Shown in pieces: positions 16,064 through 25,700 of a stretch of DNA of 52,377 nucleotides. The notes below the pieces were generated by a model that was given only the letters and a program-made list of their open reading frames with translations, was not told the DNA's origin and ran no database searches. Origin of the DNA: Firmicutes bacterium UBA5010 (GTDB taxonomy: Bacteria > Bacillota > Clostridia > Tissierellales > Sedimentibacteraceae); assembly GCA_002396645.1 (NCBI GenBank), contig DGYI01000027.1, positions 1-52,377 on the forward strand. The letters are read 5' to 3'. Numbering within the stretch: the stretch's first letter is position 1; each line of letters starts with the position of its first letter. The position numbers and the translations under genes are program-made.

Positions 16064-16111
16064 GAAGAGAAGACACTCTTCACTCTATGGAAGAATTAAA
16101 AACGATTCTTC
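16064..16111 (+). ncRNA. Two-hairpin leader element, copy 1 (upstream of tsf)
   Basis: Hairpin 1 pairs GAAGAG (16064-16069) with CTCTTC (16076-16081). After a linker ending TATG, hairpin 2 pairs GAAGAATT (16090-16097) with GATTCTTC (16104-16111). The segment from TTCAC to the end matches two other copies, at 39182-39223 and 52116-52167, in which the stems change in a compensated way. It lies 12 nt before the tsf ribosome site. Function unknown; see findings. Confidence 0.5.
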
Positions 16112-16135
16112 ACAAAATTTTAGGAGGAAATGATT

Positions 16136-17056
16136 ATGGCAGAAATAACTGCGTCAATGGTAAAAGAACTTAGAGAAACCACAAATGCTGGAATGATGGA
16201 TTGTAAAAAAGCTTTGGCAGCTTGTGATGGAGATATGCAAAAAGCAATAGACTTTTTGAGAGAAAAAGGACTTGCACAGGCAGCTAAAAAATCAGGAAGA
16301 GTAGCAGCAGAAGGTATAGCTTCTATAGCTATATCAGAAGATAATAAAAAAGGAGTTGTTGTTGAGGTAAACTCAGAAACAGACTTCGTTGCTAAAAATG
16401 AAGAATTTAAAGACTTTGTTAACAGCGTTGCTAAAATAGTTGTTGAATCAAACATAAATGATATTGAAGAATTAAAAAATGCAAAATACTTTGATCAAGC
16501 TGAAACAGTTCAAGAGGTTTTAACTGCTAAAATAGCTAAAATAGGCGAAAACATGAACCTTAGAAGATTTGAAACTGTAGAGCTTTCAAGCGGTGCTGTG
16601 TTCGGATATGTTCACGGTGCAGGAAAAATAGCTGTTATAGTAGGATTAGAATCAGAAGCGGCTGCTTCAGACTTGGAAGAATTAGGAAAAGATATCGCTA
16701 TGCAGGTTGCAGCTATGAATCCTAAATATATCACCAGAGATGATGTGGATCAAGATTATATAGCACATGAAAAAGAAATCTTAATAGCTCAAGCTTTAAA
16801 CGAAGGAAAACCTCAAAACATAGTTGAAAAAATGGTTGAAGGAAGACTTCAAAAAGAATTAAAAGAAATATGCTTAGTTGAGCAGGTATTTGTTAAGGAT
16901 TCTGATTTAACAGTTAAACAATTAATAGAAAATATTTCTAAAAAACTTGGAAAATCTATTAAAATTGCAAATGTTAAGAGATTTGAAGTAGGTGAAGGCT
17001 TAGAAAAAAAATCTGAAAATTTTGCAGAAGAAGTTGCTAAACAAATTAATATGTAA
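16136..17056 (+). CDS. tsf: Elongation factor Ts
   Basis: EF-Ts exchanges GDP for GTP on EF-Tu. The 306-residue protein opens with the UBA-like domain (T-A-S-M-V-K-E-L-R-E-T-T-N-A-G-M-M-D-C-K-K-A-L) and has the core motif V-E-V-N-S-E-T-D-F-V-A-K-N. Two dimerisation-core subdomains follow, so length and content are normal. ATG 16136 is preferred over ATG 16130 because GGAGG (16123-16127) then has 8-nt spacing. It lies behind an attenuator and a two-hairpin element, so it may be regulated separately from rpsB. Confidence 0.97.
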   Translation: MAEITASMVKELRETTNAGMMDCKKALAACDGDMQKAIDFLREKGLAQAAKKSGRVAAEGIASIAISEDNKKGVVVEVNSETDFVAKNEEFKDFVNSVAKIVVESNINDIEELKNAKYFDQAETVQEVLTAKIAKIGENMNLRRFETVELSSGAVFGYVHGAGKIAVIVGLESEAAASDLEELGKDIAMQVAAMNPKYITRDDVDQDYIAHEKEILIAQALNEGKPQNIVEKMVEGRLQKELKEICLVEQVFVKDSDLTVKQLIENISKKLGKSIKIANVKRFEVGEGLEKKSENFAEEVAKQINM

Positions 17057-17064
17057 TATTATAT

Positions 17065-17124
17065 AATGGAGAACTATTATTTGGTTCTCCATTACTTAAA
17101 TATAGACAAGGTCTTAAACCTTGT
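17065..17124 (+). terminator. Two hairpins between tsf and pyrH
   Basis: A 10-bp stem AATGGAGAAC / GTTCTCCATT (17065-17093) and a 7-bp stem ACAAGGT / ACCTTGT (17106-17124) follow one another. Neither has a strong T-run, so partial termination, an RNA processing site or mRNA stabilisation are all possible. Confidence 0.45.
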
Positions 17125-17143
17125 TTGGGACTAGGAGGTAAGT

Positions 17144-17857
17144 ATGAACTGTAAATATAAAAGAGTATTGTTGAAAATTAGCGGTGAAGCTCTGTCAGGA
17201 GGAGCAGGACACGGAGTTGATGAAAAAACTATCATGTCTATAGCTAAAGAAATAAAAACAGTTAATGACCTCGGTGTAGAAGTTGCCATTGTTGTCGGCG
17301 GAGGAAATTTCTGGCGAGGAGCCTCTGCTAAAGACATGGATAGAACTACATCTGACTATATGGGAATGTTAGGAACTATAATAAATGGTTTGGCACTTCA
17401 AACTCATCTGGAAAAATTGGGAGTTGAAGCGGTAGTTCAAACCTCGATAGAGATGAAACAGGTTGCAGAACTATATATTAGACGTAAAGCTGTAAAGCAT
17501 TTAGAATCAAATAAGGTTGTAATATTTGCAGGTGGAACCGGAAACCCTTATTTTTCAACTGATACAACAGCAGCATTAAGAGCAGCAGAAGTAAATGCCG
17601 ATATTATTTTGCTCGCTAAAAACGGTGTCGACGGAGTTTATTCCGATGATCCGAAAAAAAATCCCGAGTCTAAAAAATATACTGAATTATCATATATAGA
17701 TGTATTGAACAAGGGATTAAAAATTATGGATTCTACCGCAACTTCATTGTGTATGGATAACAAAATACCTATATTGGTATTTGCTATAGAGGACCCAAAA
17801 AACATTGAGCGTATTATTTTAGGAGAAAATATAGGAACTATAATTAAGGAGGTATAA
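17144..17857 (+). CDS. pyrH: UMP kinase
   Basis: PyrH phosphorylates UMP to UDP in pyrimidine nucleotide synthesis and is a hexameric amino-acid-kinase-fold enzyme. The 237-residue sequence has the phosphate-binding start K-I-S-G-E-A-L-S-G, the V-V-G-G-G-N-F-W-R-G loop, and the substrate region F-A-G-G-T-G-N-P-Y-F-S-T-D-T-T-A. D-G-V-Y-S-D-D-P-K-K-N-P is also present. AGGAGG lies 7 nt before the ATG. It is coupled to frr, which begins 3 nt after the stop, in the conserved tsf-pyrH-frr order. Confidence 0.97.
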   Translation: MNCKYKRVLLKISGEALSGGAGHGVDEKTIMSIAKEIKTVNDLGVEVAIVVGGGNFWRGASAKDMDRTTSDYMGMLGTIINGLALQTHLEKLGVEAVVQTSIEMKQVAELYIRRKAVKHLESNKVVIFAGGTGNPYFSTDTTAALRAAEVNADIILLAKNGVDGVYSDDPKKNPESKKYTELSYIDVLNKGLKIMDSTATSLCMDNKIPILVFAIEDPKNIERIILGENIGTIIKEV

Positions 17858-17860
17858 AAA

Positions 17861-18418
17861 ATGTATAAACAAGAATTAACAAACCGTGAAGAACAAATGA
17901 ACAAGTCTGTAAGTTTTTTAAAAGAAGAATTAGCTACTATCAGAGCCGGCAAGGCAAATCCTAAGCTTGTGGATAAAATACAAGTCAGCTATTACGGAAG
18001 CATGACCCCTTTAAATCAAATTGCCAATATTTCAGTTCCTGAGCCGAGATGCTTAATCATACAGCCATGGGATGCTTCAAGTATAAAAGAAATAGAAAAA
18101 GCAATATTAGCTTCCGATTTAGGAATTAATCCTTCAAATGATGGAAAAATAATAAGATTAATGCTCCCTCAATTGACAGAAGAAAGAAGAAAAGAATTAC
18201 TTAAATTAGTTAAAAAAGAAGTAGAAAATTCTAAGGTAGCTCTGAGAAATATAAGAAGAGATGCTATAGAAGTATTTAAAAAAATGGAAAAAAACAGCGA
18301 GATAACTAAGGATGACTTAAAAAAGGCTGAGGATGATGCTCAAAAGCTTACAGATAAGTATACCAAAATTATAGATGATGTATACAAGGATAAAGAAAAG
18401 GAAATATTAGAGGTTTAA
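17861..18418 (+). CDS. frr: Ribosome recycling factor
   Basis: RRF splits post-termination ribosomes with EF-G. The 185-residue protein has the family length and the two-domain layout. Signature segments are L-A-T-I-R-A-G-K-A-N-P near residue 30, Y-Y-G-S-M-T-P-L-N-Q-I-A-N-I, and R-R-K-E-L-L-K-L-V-K-K with N-I-R-R-D-A toward the C-terminus. GGAGG sits in the end of pyrH. The next small gene starts 1 nt after its stop, indicating coupled translation. Confidence 0.98.
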   Translation: MYKQELTNREEQMNKSVSFLKEELATIRAGKANPKLVDKIQVSYYGSMTPLNQIANISVPEPRCLIIQPWDASSIKEIEKAILASDLGINPSNDGKIIRLMLPQLTEERRKELLKLVKKEVENSKVALRNIRRDAIEVFKKMEKNSEITKDDLKKAEDDAQKLTDKYTKIIDDVYKDKEKEILEV

Positions 18419-18419
18419 T

Positions 18420-18608
18420 ATGAATGAAAGTTTATCAGGTTTTCCTTTAAGCGAAGCCTTAAGCTTAATTCAAGAAAGATATCATAAAATAATTAAAATA
18501 GTTAAATTAATAGGTACTAATTCAAAGTTTAATAAACTAAATAATCCCTACGTTGTTAAAGATGAATTAAATGGTGATTATATTACCTTGTTTATAACGT
18601 ATTATTAA
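18420..18608 (+). CDS. Small conserved-position hypothetical protein between frr and uppS
   Basis: This 62-residue protein has an N-terminal helix (L-S-E-A-L-S-L-I-Q-E-R-Y), then beta-like segments I-I-K-I-V-K-L-I-G-T, P-Y-V-V-K-D-E and Y-I-T-L-F-I-T-Y-Y. The ATG lies 1 nt after the frr stop, so it is probably translated by coupling. From memory, a small ORF of similar size and ending pattern occurs between frr and uppS in other Clostridia; I cannot verify this here. Its function is unknown. A terminator-like hairpin follows. Confidence 0.65.
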   Translation: MNESLSGFPLSEALSLIQERYHKIIKIVKLIGTNSKFNKLNNPYVVKDELNGDYITLFITYY

Positions 18609-18610
18609 AT

Positions 18611-18657
18611 TTAATACAGACTTAATAAAATGTATTAGGTCTGTATTAATATATTTT
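18611..18657 (+). terminator. Terminator-like hairpin before uppS
   Basis: An 11-bp stem TTAATACAGAC / GTCTGTATTAA (18611-18621 with 18639-18649) is followed by ATATATTTTT. It would end or reduce the frr transcript before uppS. Confidence 0.7.
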
Positions 18658-18689
18658 TGATATAGAGGTAGGGTGAAAGGTATTTCAGT

Positions 18690-19415
18690 ATGAGTTTAAT
18701 AGAGCAAGTTTTAAATGGAAAAATACCTAATCATGTAGCTATCATAATGGATGGAAACAGAAGATGGGCAAAAAAAAGAAATCTGCCTGTTGCTATGGGG
18801 CATAGAGCAGGTGTGAAAAGAATAATGGAAATAGTTGAAGCTGCGGCCGATATTGGTATAAATGCTCTGACTGTTTATGCTTTTTCTACTGAAAATTGGG
18901 GAAGAGAAAAAAATGAAGTGGACGGTTTAATGAGTCTGCTTGTTGAATTTTTAAAAAAAGAGCTTAACAGAATTATAAAAAACAATATTAAGTTAAATCT
19001 TATAGGCAGAATTGAGGATTTACCGGATAATGTTTCGGAAGAAGTAAAAAATGCACTAGATAAAACTAAGAATAATGATAAATTTAACTTAAACATAGCA
19101 TTAAGCTATGGCGGAAGAGATGAAATTGTTACTTCTGTGAAAAATATTGTAAAAGACGTAGAAAATAATAAATTTAATATAGATGAGCTTAATGAAGAAA
19201 ATTTTAAAAACTATTTATTTACCAAAAATAGTAAGGATCCGGATTTTCTTATCAGAACGAGCGGAGAAATAAGAATAAGTAATTTTTTACTGTATCAGCT
19301 TGCATATGCGGAATTTTACTTTACAGATACTTTGTGGCCGGATTTTGACAAAGAAGAATTTTTCGGCGCAATTTTAGAATACCAAATAAGAAACAGAAGA
19401 TTTGGAAAACAATAG
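18690..19415 (+). CDS. uppS: Undecaprenyl diphosphate synthase (cis-prenyltransferase)
   Basis: UppS condenses isopentenyl units onto farnesyl diphosphate to make the C55 lipid carrier for peptidoglycan. The 241-residue protein has I-I-M-D-G-N-R-R-W-A-K near residue 20 (catalytic Asp) and G-H-R-A-G. The later motifs are F-S-T-E-N-W-x-R, A-L-S-Y-G-G-R-D-E-I, L-I-R-T-S-G-E-x-R-I-S-N-F-L-L-Y-Q and the Y-x-E-x-x-F-T-D-x-L-W-P-D region. Its usual partner cdsA follows 11 nt later. Confidence 0.97.
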   Translation: MSLIEQVLNGKIPNHVAIIMDGNRRWAKKRNLPVAMGHRAGVKRIMEIVEAAADIGINALTVYAFSTENWGREKNEVDGLMSLLVEFLKKELNRIIKNNIKLNLIGRIEDLPDNVSEEVKNALDKTKNNDKFNLNIALSYGGRDEIVTSVKNIVKDVENNKFNIDELNEENFKNYLFTKNSKDPDFLIRTSGEIRISNFLLYQLAYAEFYFTDTLWPDFDKEEFFGAILEYQIRNRRFGKQ

Positions 19416-19426
19416 GCGGTGTTTTG

Positions 19427-20197
19427 ATGAGAGCAAGAATTGTTACCGGTGCCTTAGGCGGCTTGTTAATAGCTACAGTCACTTATTTAGGCGGTATTTT
19501 ATTTGATTTAGTATATTTAGCTATAACACTTATTGCAATATATGAGCTGACTAAGCTGTTACAAAGTGAAAAAAATTTTTCATATGAGGCTATAGTTAAT
19601 TATATATTGGCAGCAGCTTTGTTTTTCGCAGGGTATTTTTTTGACACAACCTCTGTAGGCTTTGTTATACTTATATACGTGTCTGTTAATTTTATTTTAT
19701 TTGTTACAAACCAAAATATTACACTTTCAAGATTATCACAGACCTTATTTATAGGGATGTATGTTGTATTATTTATGTATCATATGATAATGCTGAATAA
19801 TACTAAATTTGTTTGGTTGGTTTACATAATTGCATTCGGAACAGATACATTTGCATATTTTACAGGAGTGTTTTTCGGAAAACATAAATTATGTCCTAAG
19901 GTCAGCCCTAAAAAAACTGTTGAAGGCGCAATAGGCGGGATAGCAGGATGTGTAATTTTAACTGTTATCTATTTTAAAGTTCTAGGAATAAATAATATTT
20001 TATATACTATAATATTTAGTATATTTGTTTCTGCTTTCTCTATAATCGGGGATTTATTAGCTTCAAAAATAAAAAGAGAACACGGAATCAAAGATTTCGG
20101 CAATTTTTTGCCGGGGCACGGAGGGATATTAGACAGATTTGACAGTTTACTTTTTGTCGCACCTGTTGTTTATTATTTTGTTAATTATTTTATTTAA
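19427..20197 (+). CDS. cdsA: Phosphatidate cytidylyltransferase
   Basis: CdsA makes CDP-diacylglycerol from phosphatidate and CTP at the membrane. The protein of about 256 residues is highly hydrophobic with roughly eight membrane segments. It ends in the family signature S-K-I-K-R-E-H-G-I-K-D-F-G-N-F-L-P-G-H-G-G-I-L-D-R-F-D-S. ATG 19427 is used; an in-frame TTG lies 3 nt earlier. It begins 11 nt after uppS. In many Firmicutes dxr follows here, but instead rseP starts 14 nt downstream. Confidence 0.95.
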   Translation: MRARIVTGALGGLLIATVTYLGGILFDLVYLAITLIAIYELTKLLQSEKNFSYEAIVNYILAAALFFAGYFFDTTSVGFVILIYVSVNFILFVTNQNITLSRLSQTLFIGMYVVLFMYHMIMLNNTKFVWLVYIIAFGTDTFAYFTGVFFGKHKLCPKVSPKKTVEGAIGGIAGCVILTVIYFKVLGINNILYTIIFSIFVSAFSIIGDLLASKIKREHGIKDFGNFLPGHGGILDRFDSLLFVAPVVYYFVNYFI

Positions 20198-20211
20198 TTG
20201 GAGGATATATT

Positions 20212-21447
20212 TTGATAACTTTAATCGCATCTATTTTTGTATTTTCACTTGTTATACTTGTTCATGAATACGGACACTATAAGGCTGCAAAAAGCGTTGG
20301 TATAAAAGTTGACGAATTTGCAATAGGTATGGGACCTGTGATATACAAAAAAGAAAAAAATGATACTATTTATTCTGTTAGAGCATTGCCAATAGGGGGC
20401 TTTGTCAAAATGGAAGGAGAAGAGGAAGATAGTAATTCAAGCGACAGCTATAGCAGTAAGACGGTATGGCAAAGATTCAAGGTAATTGTTGCCGGACCTC
20501 TTATGAATTTTTTACTGGCAGTTGTAATTTATATTATTATGTCTGCAGTTTATGGTGTTCCCGGAACAACTATCGGATCTATAGACACAAATTCTGAGTT
20601 ATATAAAGCAGGAGTCAGGATTGATGATAAAATTATTTCAGTAAACGATAATAATGTATATATAAGAGACGATTTAGTATCGGAAATAACTGTTGAAGAA
20701 AAACCGTATAATATAACATTTGAGAGAGACGGAAAAACTTTAAGTTATGATGTAAATCAATATTACAGATATGTTATAGGAATATATCCGTATGACAGCA
20801 ATGATACAAGCACATCGATTATAAGACCGAGCGACAATAAATTGCCGGCATACAAGGTCGGAATACGTGAAGGCGATAAAATAGTAAAAATCAACGGTAT
20901 AGATGTTGAAAGCTACAATCACATAACAGAGATTATAAACGGATTAAACGGTGAGGAATTAGATGTAGTTGTGGAACGTGATTCAAAGCTTTTAAATTTT
21001 AGCATTGTGCCGCAAAAAGAATTGGAGATAGGCTTCAACACAAAAATTGAAAAATCAATAGTAACAGCTTTTGTATCATCCATATATAAAACAGGATATT
21101 ATATTAAGCTTATGTTTGGATTTATTGGTATGCTTATAACCGGTAAGGTAGGAAGTGAAGCAGTCGGAGGTCCGGTTATGGTAATCAGCATGATTGGAGA
21201 ATCGGCAAAGCTTGGAATATATCCGCTGTTAAATCTTTTAGCCTTTATAAGCGTAAACTTAGGCTTTATGAACTTATTGCCTATACCTGCACTTGATGGA
21301 AGCAAAATAGTATTTTTAATCATTGAGAAGGTAAGAGGCAAAAAAATACCTATTGAAAAAGAAGGTTTTGTCCACTTTATAGGCTTTGTGCTTTTGATAT
21401 CATTGATGATATTTATAACATATAAGGATATAGTCAGATTATTTTAA
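20212..21447 (+). CDS. rseP: Site-2 zinc metalloprotease RseP/RasP with two PDZ regions
   Basis: This intramembrane M50 protease cleaves anti-sigma factors and signal peptide remnants. The 411-residue protein has the zinc motif H-E-Y-G-H in the first membrane helix (residues about 17-21) and a G-x-G-P/Y-S-V-R-A-L-P-I-G-G-F-V-K-M-E-G segment. Two PDZ-like regions occupy about 115-190 and 195-285. The C-terminal N-L-L-P-I-P-A-L-D-G-S motif supplies the third zinc ligand. TTG 20212 is taken as the start because GGAGG (20200-20204) is 7 nt upstream and the first residues form the expected helix. ispG follows after 33 nt. Confidence 0.95.
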   Translation: MITLIASIFVFSLVILVHEYGHYKAAKSVGIKVDEFAIGMGPVIYKKEKNDTIYSVRALPIGGFVKMEGEEEDSNSSDSYSSKTVWQRFKVIVAGPLMNFLLAVVIYIIMSAVYGVPGTTIGSIDTNSELYKAGVRIDDKIISVNDNNVYIRDDLVSEITVEEKPYNITFERDGKTLSYDVNQYYRYVIGIYPYDSNDTSTSIIRPSDNKLPAYKVGIREGDKIVKINGIDVESYNHITEIINGLNGEELDVVVERDSKLLNFSIVPQKELEIGFNTKIEKSIVTAFVSSIYKTGYYIKLMFGFIGMLITGKVGSEAVGGPVMVISMIGESAKLGIYPLLNLLAFISVNLGFMNLLPIPALDGSKIVFLIIEKVRGKKIPIEKEGFVHFIGFVLLISLMIFITYKDIVRLF

Positions 21448-21480
21448 ATACAATATATGAAATTATAAGAGGGACTTTTC

Positions 21481-22548
21481 ATGACAAATTTTATAAAAAC
21501 AGAGTCTGGCACCAGACCGATAAAATGCGGAAATTTGTATGTAGGCGGAAACAATAAAATCACAGTACAGTCAATGTTAAACACAAAATTAAGCGATACG
21601 GACAGTTCTATAAAACAAATAGAGCTTTTGGAGCTAAACGGCTGTGATATAATAAGAGCATCCATAGATACAGAGGATGATGCAAAAGCTATAAATATAG
21701 TTAAGAAACATACAGAAATGCCGATAGTTGCAGATATTCAATTTGATTACAGAATGGCAATTCATGCTATCAGAAACGGCGCTGATGCTATAAGAATTAA
21801 TCCTTGTTATATAGGCTCTGAAACTAATGTTGAGAGTGTTATAAATGAGTGTAAAATAAATAATATACCTATAAGAGTAGGTGTAAATTCAGGTTCTGTA
21901 AAAAAGGAATTTTTAGAAAAATATAACGGAGTCAATAAGCTGTCTCTAGTTGAAAGCGCATTGGAACAGGTTAGAATCGTTGAAAAATATAACTATGAAA
22001 ATATAGCGATTTCAATAAAGGCATCCGATGTTAAAATGACCTATGATGCAAATATTGAACTTAGCAAAAGAACAGATTATCCGATACATTTAGGTATAAC
22101 CGAATCAGGTTCAGACGAGGATGGTATAATAAAATCTTCTATGGGACTTGGGTCTTTACTGCTTATGGGTATAGGTGATACTATACGTGTTTCATTAACC
22201 GAAGATCCTGTCAGAGAAGTAATAATAGGCAGAAAAATATTACAATATTTAGGACTGAGACCTTATGGCATAGAGGTGGTATCCTGTCCAACCTGCGGAA
22301 GAACAAAGGTTGATTTGATAAATATTGTAAGAGATGTAAAAAAAGCTATTGCACCAATTAAAAAAGACATAAAAATTGCTATAATGGGCTGTGCTGTTAA
22401 TGGTCCGGGAGAAGCAAGAGGTGCTGATATAGGAATAGCAAGCGGCAACGGTGAAGCCTTGCTGTTTAAGAAAGGTGAAATAATTAAAAAGATAAAAGAA
22501 AGTGAAATAATAAGCGTTCTTTTGGAAGAGATAGATAAGTTAAATTAG
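21481..22548 (+). CDS. ispG: 4-hydroxy-3-methylbut-2-enyl diphosphate synthase (IspG/GcpE)
   Basis: IspG is a 4Fe-4S enzyme of the MEP isoprenoid pathway that reduces methylerythritol cyclodiphosphate to HMBPP. The 355-residue protein has the N-terminal TIM-barrel signature (V-Q-S-M-L-N-T-K, V-A-D-I-Q-F-D-Y, R-I-N-P-C). The C-terminal cluster domain has C-P-T-C-G-R and I-M-G-C-A-V-N-G-P-G-E, which supply three cysteine ligands, and a following Glu. It usually sits with dxr and rseP; here dxr is missing from the cluster. A strong terminator follows. Confidence 0.97.
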   Translation: MTNFIKTESGTRPIKCGNLYVGGNNKITVQSMLNTKLSDTDSSIKQIELLELNGCDIIRASIDTEDDAKAINIVKKHTEMPIVADIQFDYRMAIHAIRNGADAIRINPCYIGSETNVESVINECKINNIPIRVGVNSGSVKKEFLEKYNGVNKLSLVESALEQVRIVEKYNYENIAISIKASDVKMTYDANIELSKRTDYPIHLGITESGSDEDGIIKSSMGLGSLLLMGIGDTIRVSLTEDPVREVIIGRKILQYLGLRPYGIEVVSCPTCGRTKVDLINIVRDVKKAIAPIKKDIKIAIMGCAVNGPGEARGADIGIASGNGEALLFKKGEIIKKIKESEIISVLLEEIDKLN

Positions 22549-22573
22549 GTTTTCATAAAAAATTAATAAAAAT

Positions 22574-22656
22574 AAAAGCTGTATAAATACTAATAACCCA
22601 TTACACGCTTGCAAGATAATGTTCTTATTACAGTTATTAGTATTGACAGCTTTTTT
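22574..22656 (+). terminator. Rho-independent terminator after ispG, with long stem
   Basis: AAAAGCTGT (from 22574) pairs with ACAGCTTTT, and ATACTAATAAC pairs with GTTATTAGTAT inside it, giving a stem of about 20 bp with a loop of roughly 35 nt. A run of T ends it. It isolates polC from the lipid/isoprenoid operon. Confidence 0.85.
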
Positions 22657-22708
22657 ATTCTGTAATAAGTTTGTAAGGCTTTTTATATCTTAAGATGGAG
22701 AAGAGAAT

Positions 22709-25700
22709 ATGTTTGATTTTAGTAAATATAAAGGAATTTCCAAAGCAAAATTAAATAAAATTGAAGTGTTAAAAAATGAAAAGCTGATAAAATTTAATAT
22801 GTCTTCTGAAAATATAATCAGCTTTGAAGAAATTGATAAATCTATATCAGAAATAAAATCTCATTACTCAAATATGGTTAATGCAGAATTTTGCATCAGC
22901 TATAATATAAAAGAAAAAGATGATAATTTCATTGAAATTTTGATATCTAACATAGAATATCTAATAAAAAATATATCCTTAATGAGCTGTAAATGCTGTC
23001 AGATTTCAATTAATAACACCGATATTACTATAAATGTTTCAACTGATTTAGCATATGAGCAAATTAAGGAACAAAATATTGATAAAAAGATAAGAGAATA
23101 TTTCTTAAATTTATACAATCTTGATTTTGACGTTAAAATAAGACTGGAAAAAGAAGCAATAGAAGCAATAGAGGATAAAACCTCTGAGATAATTGAAAAT
23201 GAAATAAAAAAATCAATGTCAGAAAATGAAATTAAAAAAAATGTGGAGCAAGTTAATAGCAATCAAGTTTTTACAAAAGAAAAACAGGCTCCTAAATTTA
23301 AGCAAAATATAAAAGACGAAAAGAAATTTGATATATTAGAATTAAGCAAAATATCGGAGATAAATGATAACTCGGGTGAAGTGCATATTAAGGGTGCTGT
23401 AGCATCATTTGAAAAAAGAGAATTAAAAAGCGGAAACTTTTTACTTACATATGCTGTTACAGACTACACCGATACGATAAATGTTAAATATTTTTGTCCT
23501 AAAAATATAAGGCCTGAGGATTTAGAGAATTTTAAGGCTATTGAGATTATAGGTGATGCAATTTATGATACATTTATGCGTGAATTGGTTGTAATGTGTA
23601 AGGCAATAAGAGAATCAGAATTTGCTATATCCGAAAAAATGGATAATGCAAAGGAAAAAAGAGTAGAGCTTCACCTACATACCTGCATGAGCTCAATGGA
23701 TGGTATAAACCCGTTTTCCGATTATGCAAAGCTTGCTAAAAAATGGGGACATAAGGCTATGGCTATAACTGATCACGGTGTAGTTCAAGGCTTTCCAAAT
23801 GCTATGGAAGCAGGAAGTCCTGATTTTAAGGTTATATATGGTATGGAAGGTTATCTTATAGATGATGGCACATCTATATCCTATAGATGTGAGGATAAAA
23901 ATCTTGATTCTGAGCTTGTAGTTTTTGATATTGAAACAACAGGCTTTAATGCACGCAAAGATGACATAATTGAAATTGGGGCAGTCAAAATAAAGGATAG
24001 AAAAATAATCGACAGCTTTAATACTTTTGTTAGTACAAGCATGAAGTTGCCTGATAAAATCATTGAGCTTACAGGTATAACAGATAATATGCTTGTCGGT
24101 GCACCGAGCATAAAGGAAGCACTAACGGGATTTAAGGAATTTGTCGGTGAAAATTCAATACTTATAGCTCATAATGCGAGCTTTGACGTTAAATTTATAA
24201 AAGAAAAATATCTTGTAAACTTTAATGAAAAATATGATATGCCTGTAATAGATACTCTTGAATTATCAAAAGCATTGATAAAAGGAGTTAAAAATTATAA
24301 GCTTAATACCTTAACTAAAAAATTCGATATAGTTTTAGAAAATCATCACAGAGCTGTAGATGATGCAAAGGCTACTGCAATGCTTCTATTAGAGCTATAT
24401 AAGCTATTAGAACAGCAAGGGATAATACAATTTAACACGTTAAATGAAAAACTCACAAGAAATATAGATATGACTAAAAAACCTACTTTCCATGTAAATA
24501 TTTTAGTTAAAAACCTGACAGGACTAAAGGAGCTATATAAATTAGTTTCTAAGGCTCACATAGAGTTATTTTATAAAAAACCTCGTATATTAAAATCTGA
24601 CTTAGACAAGGTCAGAGAAGGTCTTATAATAGGTACAGCCTGTGAAGCGGGCGAACTGTATCGCGCTGTAATAGGCGGTGAAAGTGATGAAAAAATTGAA
24701 AAAATAGCTGAATTTTACGATTTTCTTGAGATACAGCCTCTTGCCAATAATGAGTTTTTATACAGAAACGGTACTGTCAAATCTATGGACGAGCTTAAGG
24801 ATATAAACAGAAAAATTATAGAGCTCGGTAAAAAGCTGAATAAAGTTGTAGTTGCAACAGGAGATGTTCATTTTCTCAGGGAAGAAGATGAGCTGTACAG
24901 GAAAATTCTTATGTCAGGTCAAGGCTTTGGTGATGCTGAAGAACAAGCACCGCTATATCTTAAAACAACCGAGGAAATGCTGAATGATTTTTCATATCTG
25001 GGAAAGGACTTGGCATATGAGGTTGTAGTTAAAAATACTAATATTGTCGCTGATATGATTGAAAATATATTGCCTATACCTGATGGAACCTTCCCTCCTA
25101 TAATAGAGGGGGCTGACGAAGAATTCAGAACAATTTGCTATGAAAAGGCGCATAGAATTTACGGCAATCCTCTGCCTGAAATAGTCGAAAGCAGGCTCGA
25201 AAGAGAACTAAATTCGATAATCAGCAATGGTTATGCAGTAATGTATATCATAGCTCAAAAGCTGGTTAAAAAATCTAATGATGATGGTTATATAGTAGGC
25301 TCAAGAGGATCGGTAGGCTCATCCTTTGCCGCTACAATGAGCGGTATATCAGAGGTTAATCCTTTGGAACCGCATTATATCTGCGACAATTGCAAATATT
25401 CTGAATTTTTTACAAAGGGAGAATATGGCTCGGGGGTAGATTTACCCGATAAAATCTGTCCTAATTGCCAAAGCATGCTAAGAAAAGACGGACATGAGAT
25501 ACCGTTTGAGGTTTTCTTGGGCTTTTACGGAGATAAAGAGCCTGATATTGATCTTAACTTTGCAGGTGAAGAGCAGGGTGTTGCTATGAAATACACTGAG
25601 GAGCTGTTCGGTGAAGGAAAGGTATTCAGAGCAGGAACTATAGGCACAATAGCAGATAAAACCGCCTATGGCTTTGTCAAAAACTATTATGAGGAAAAGG

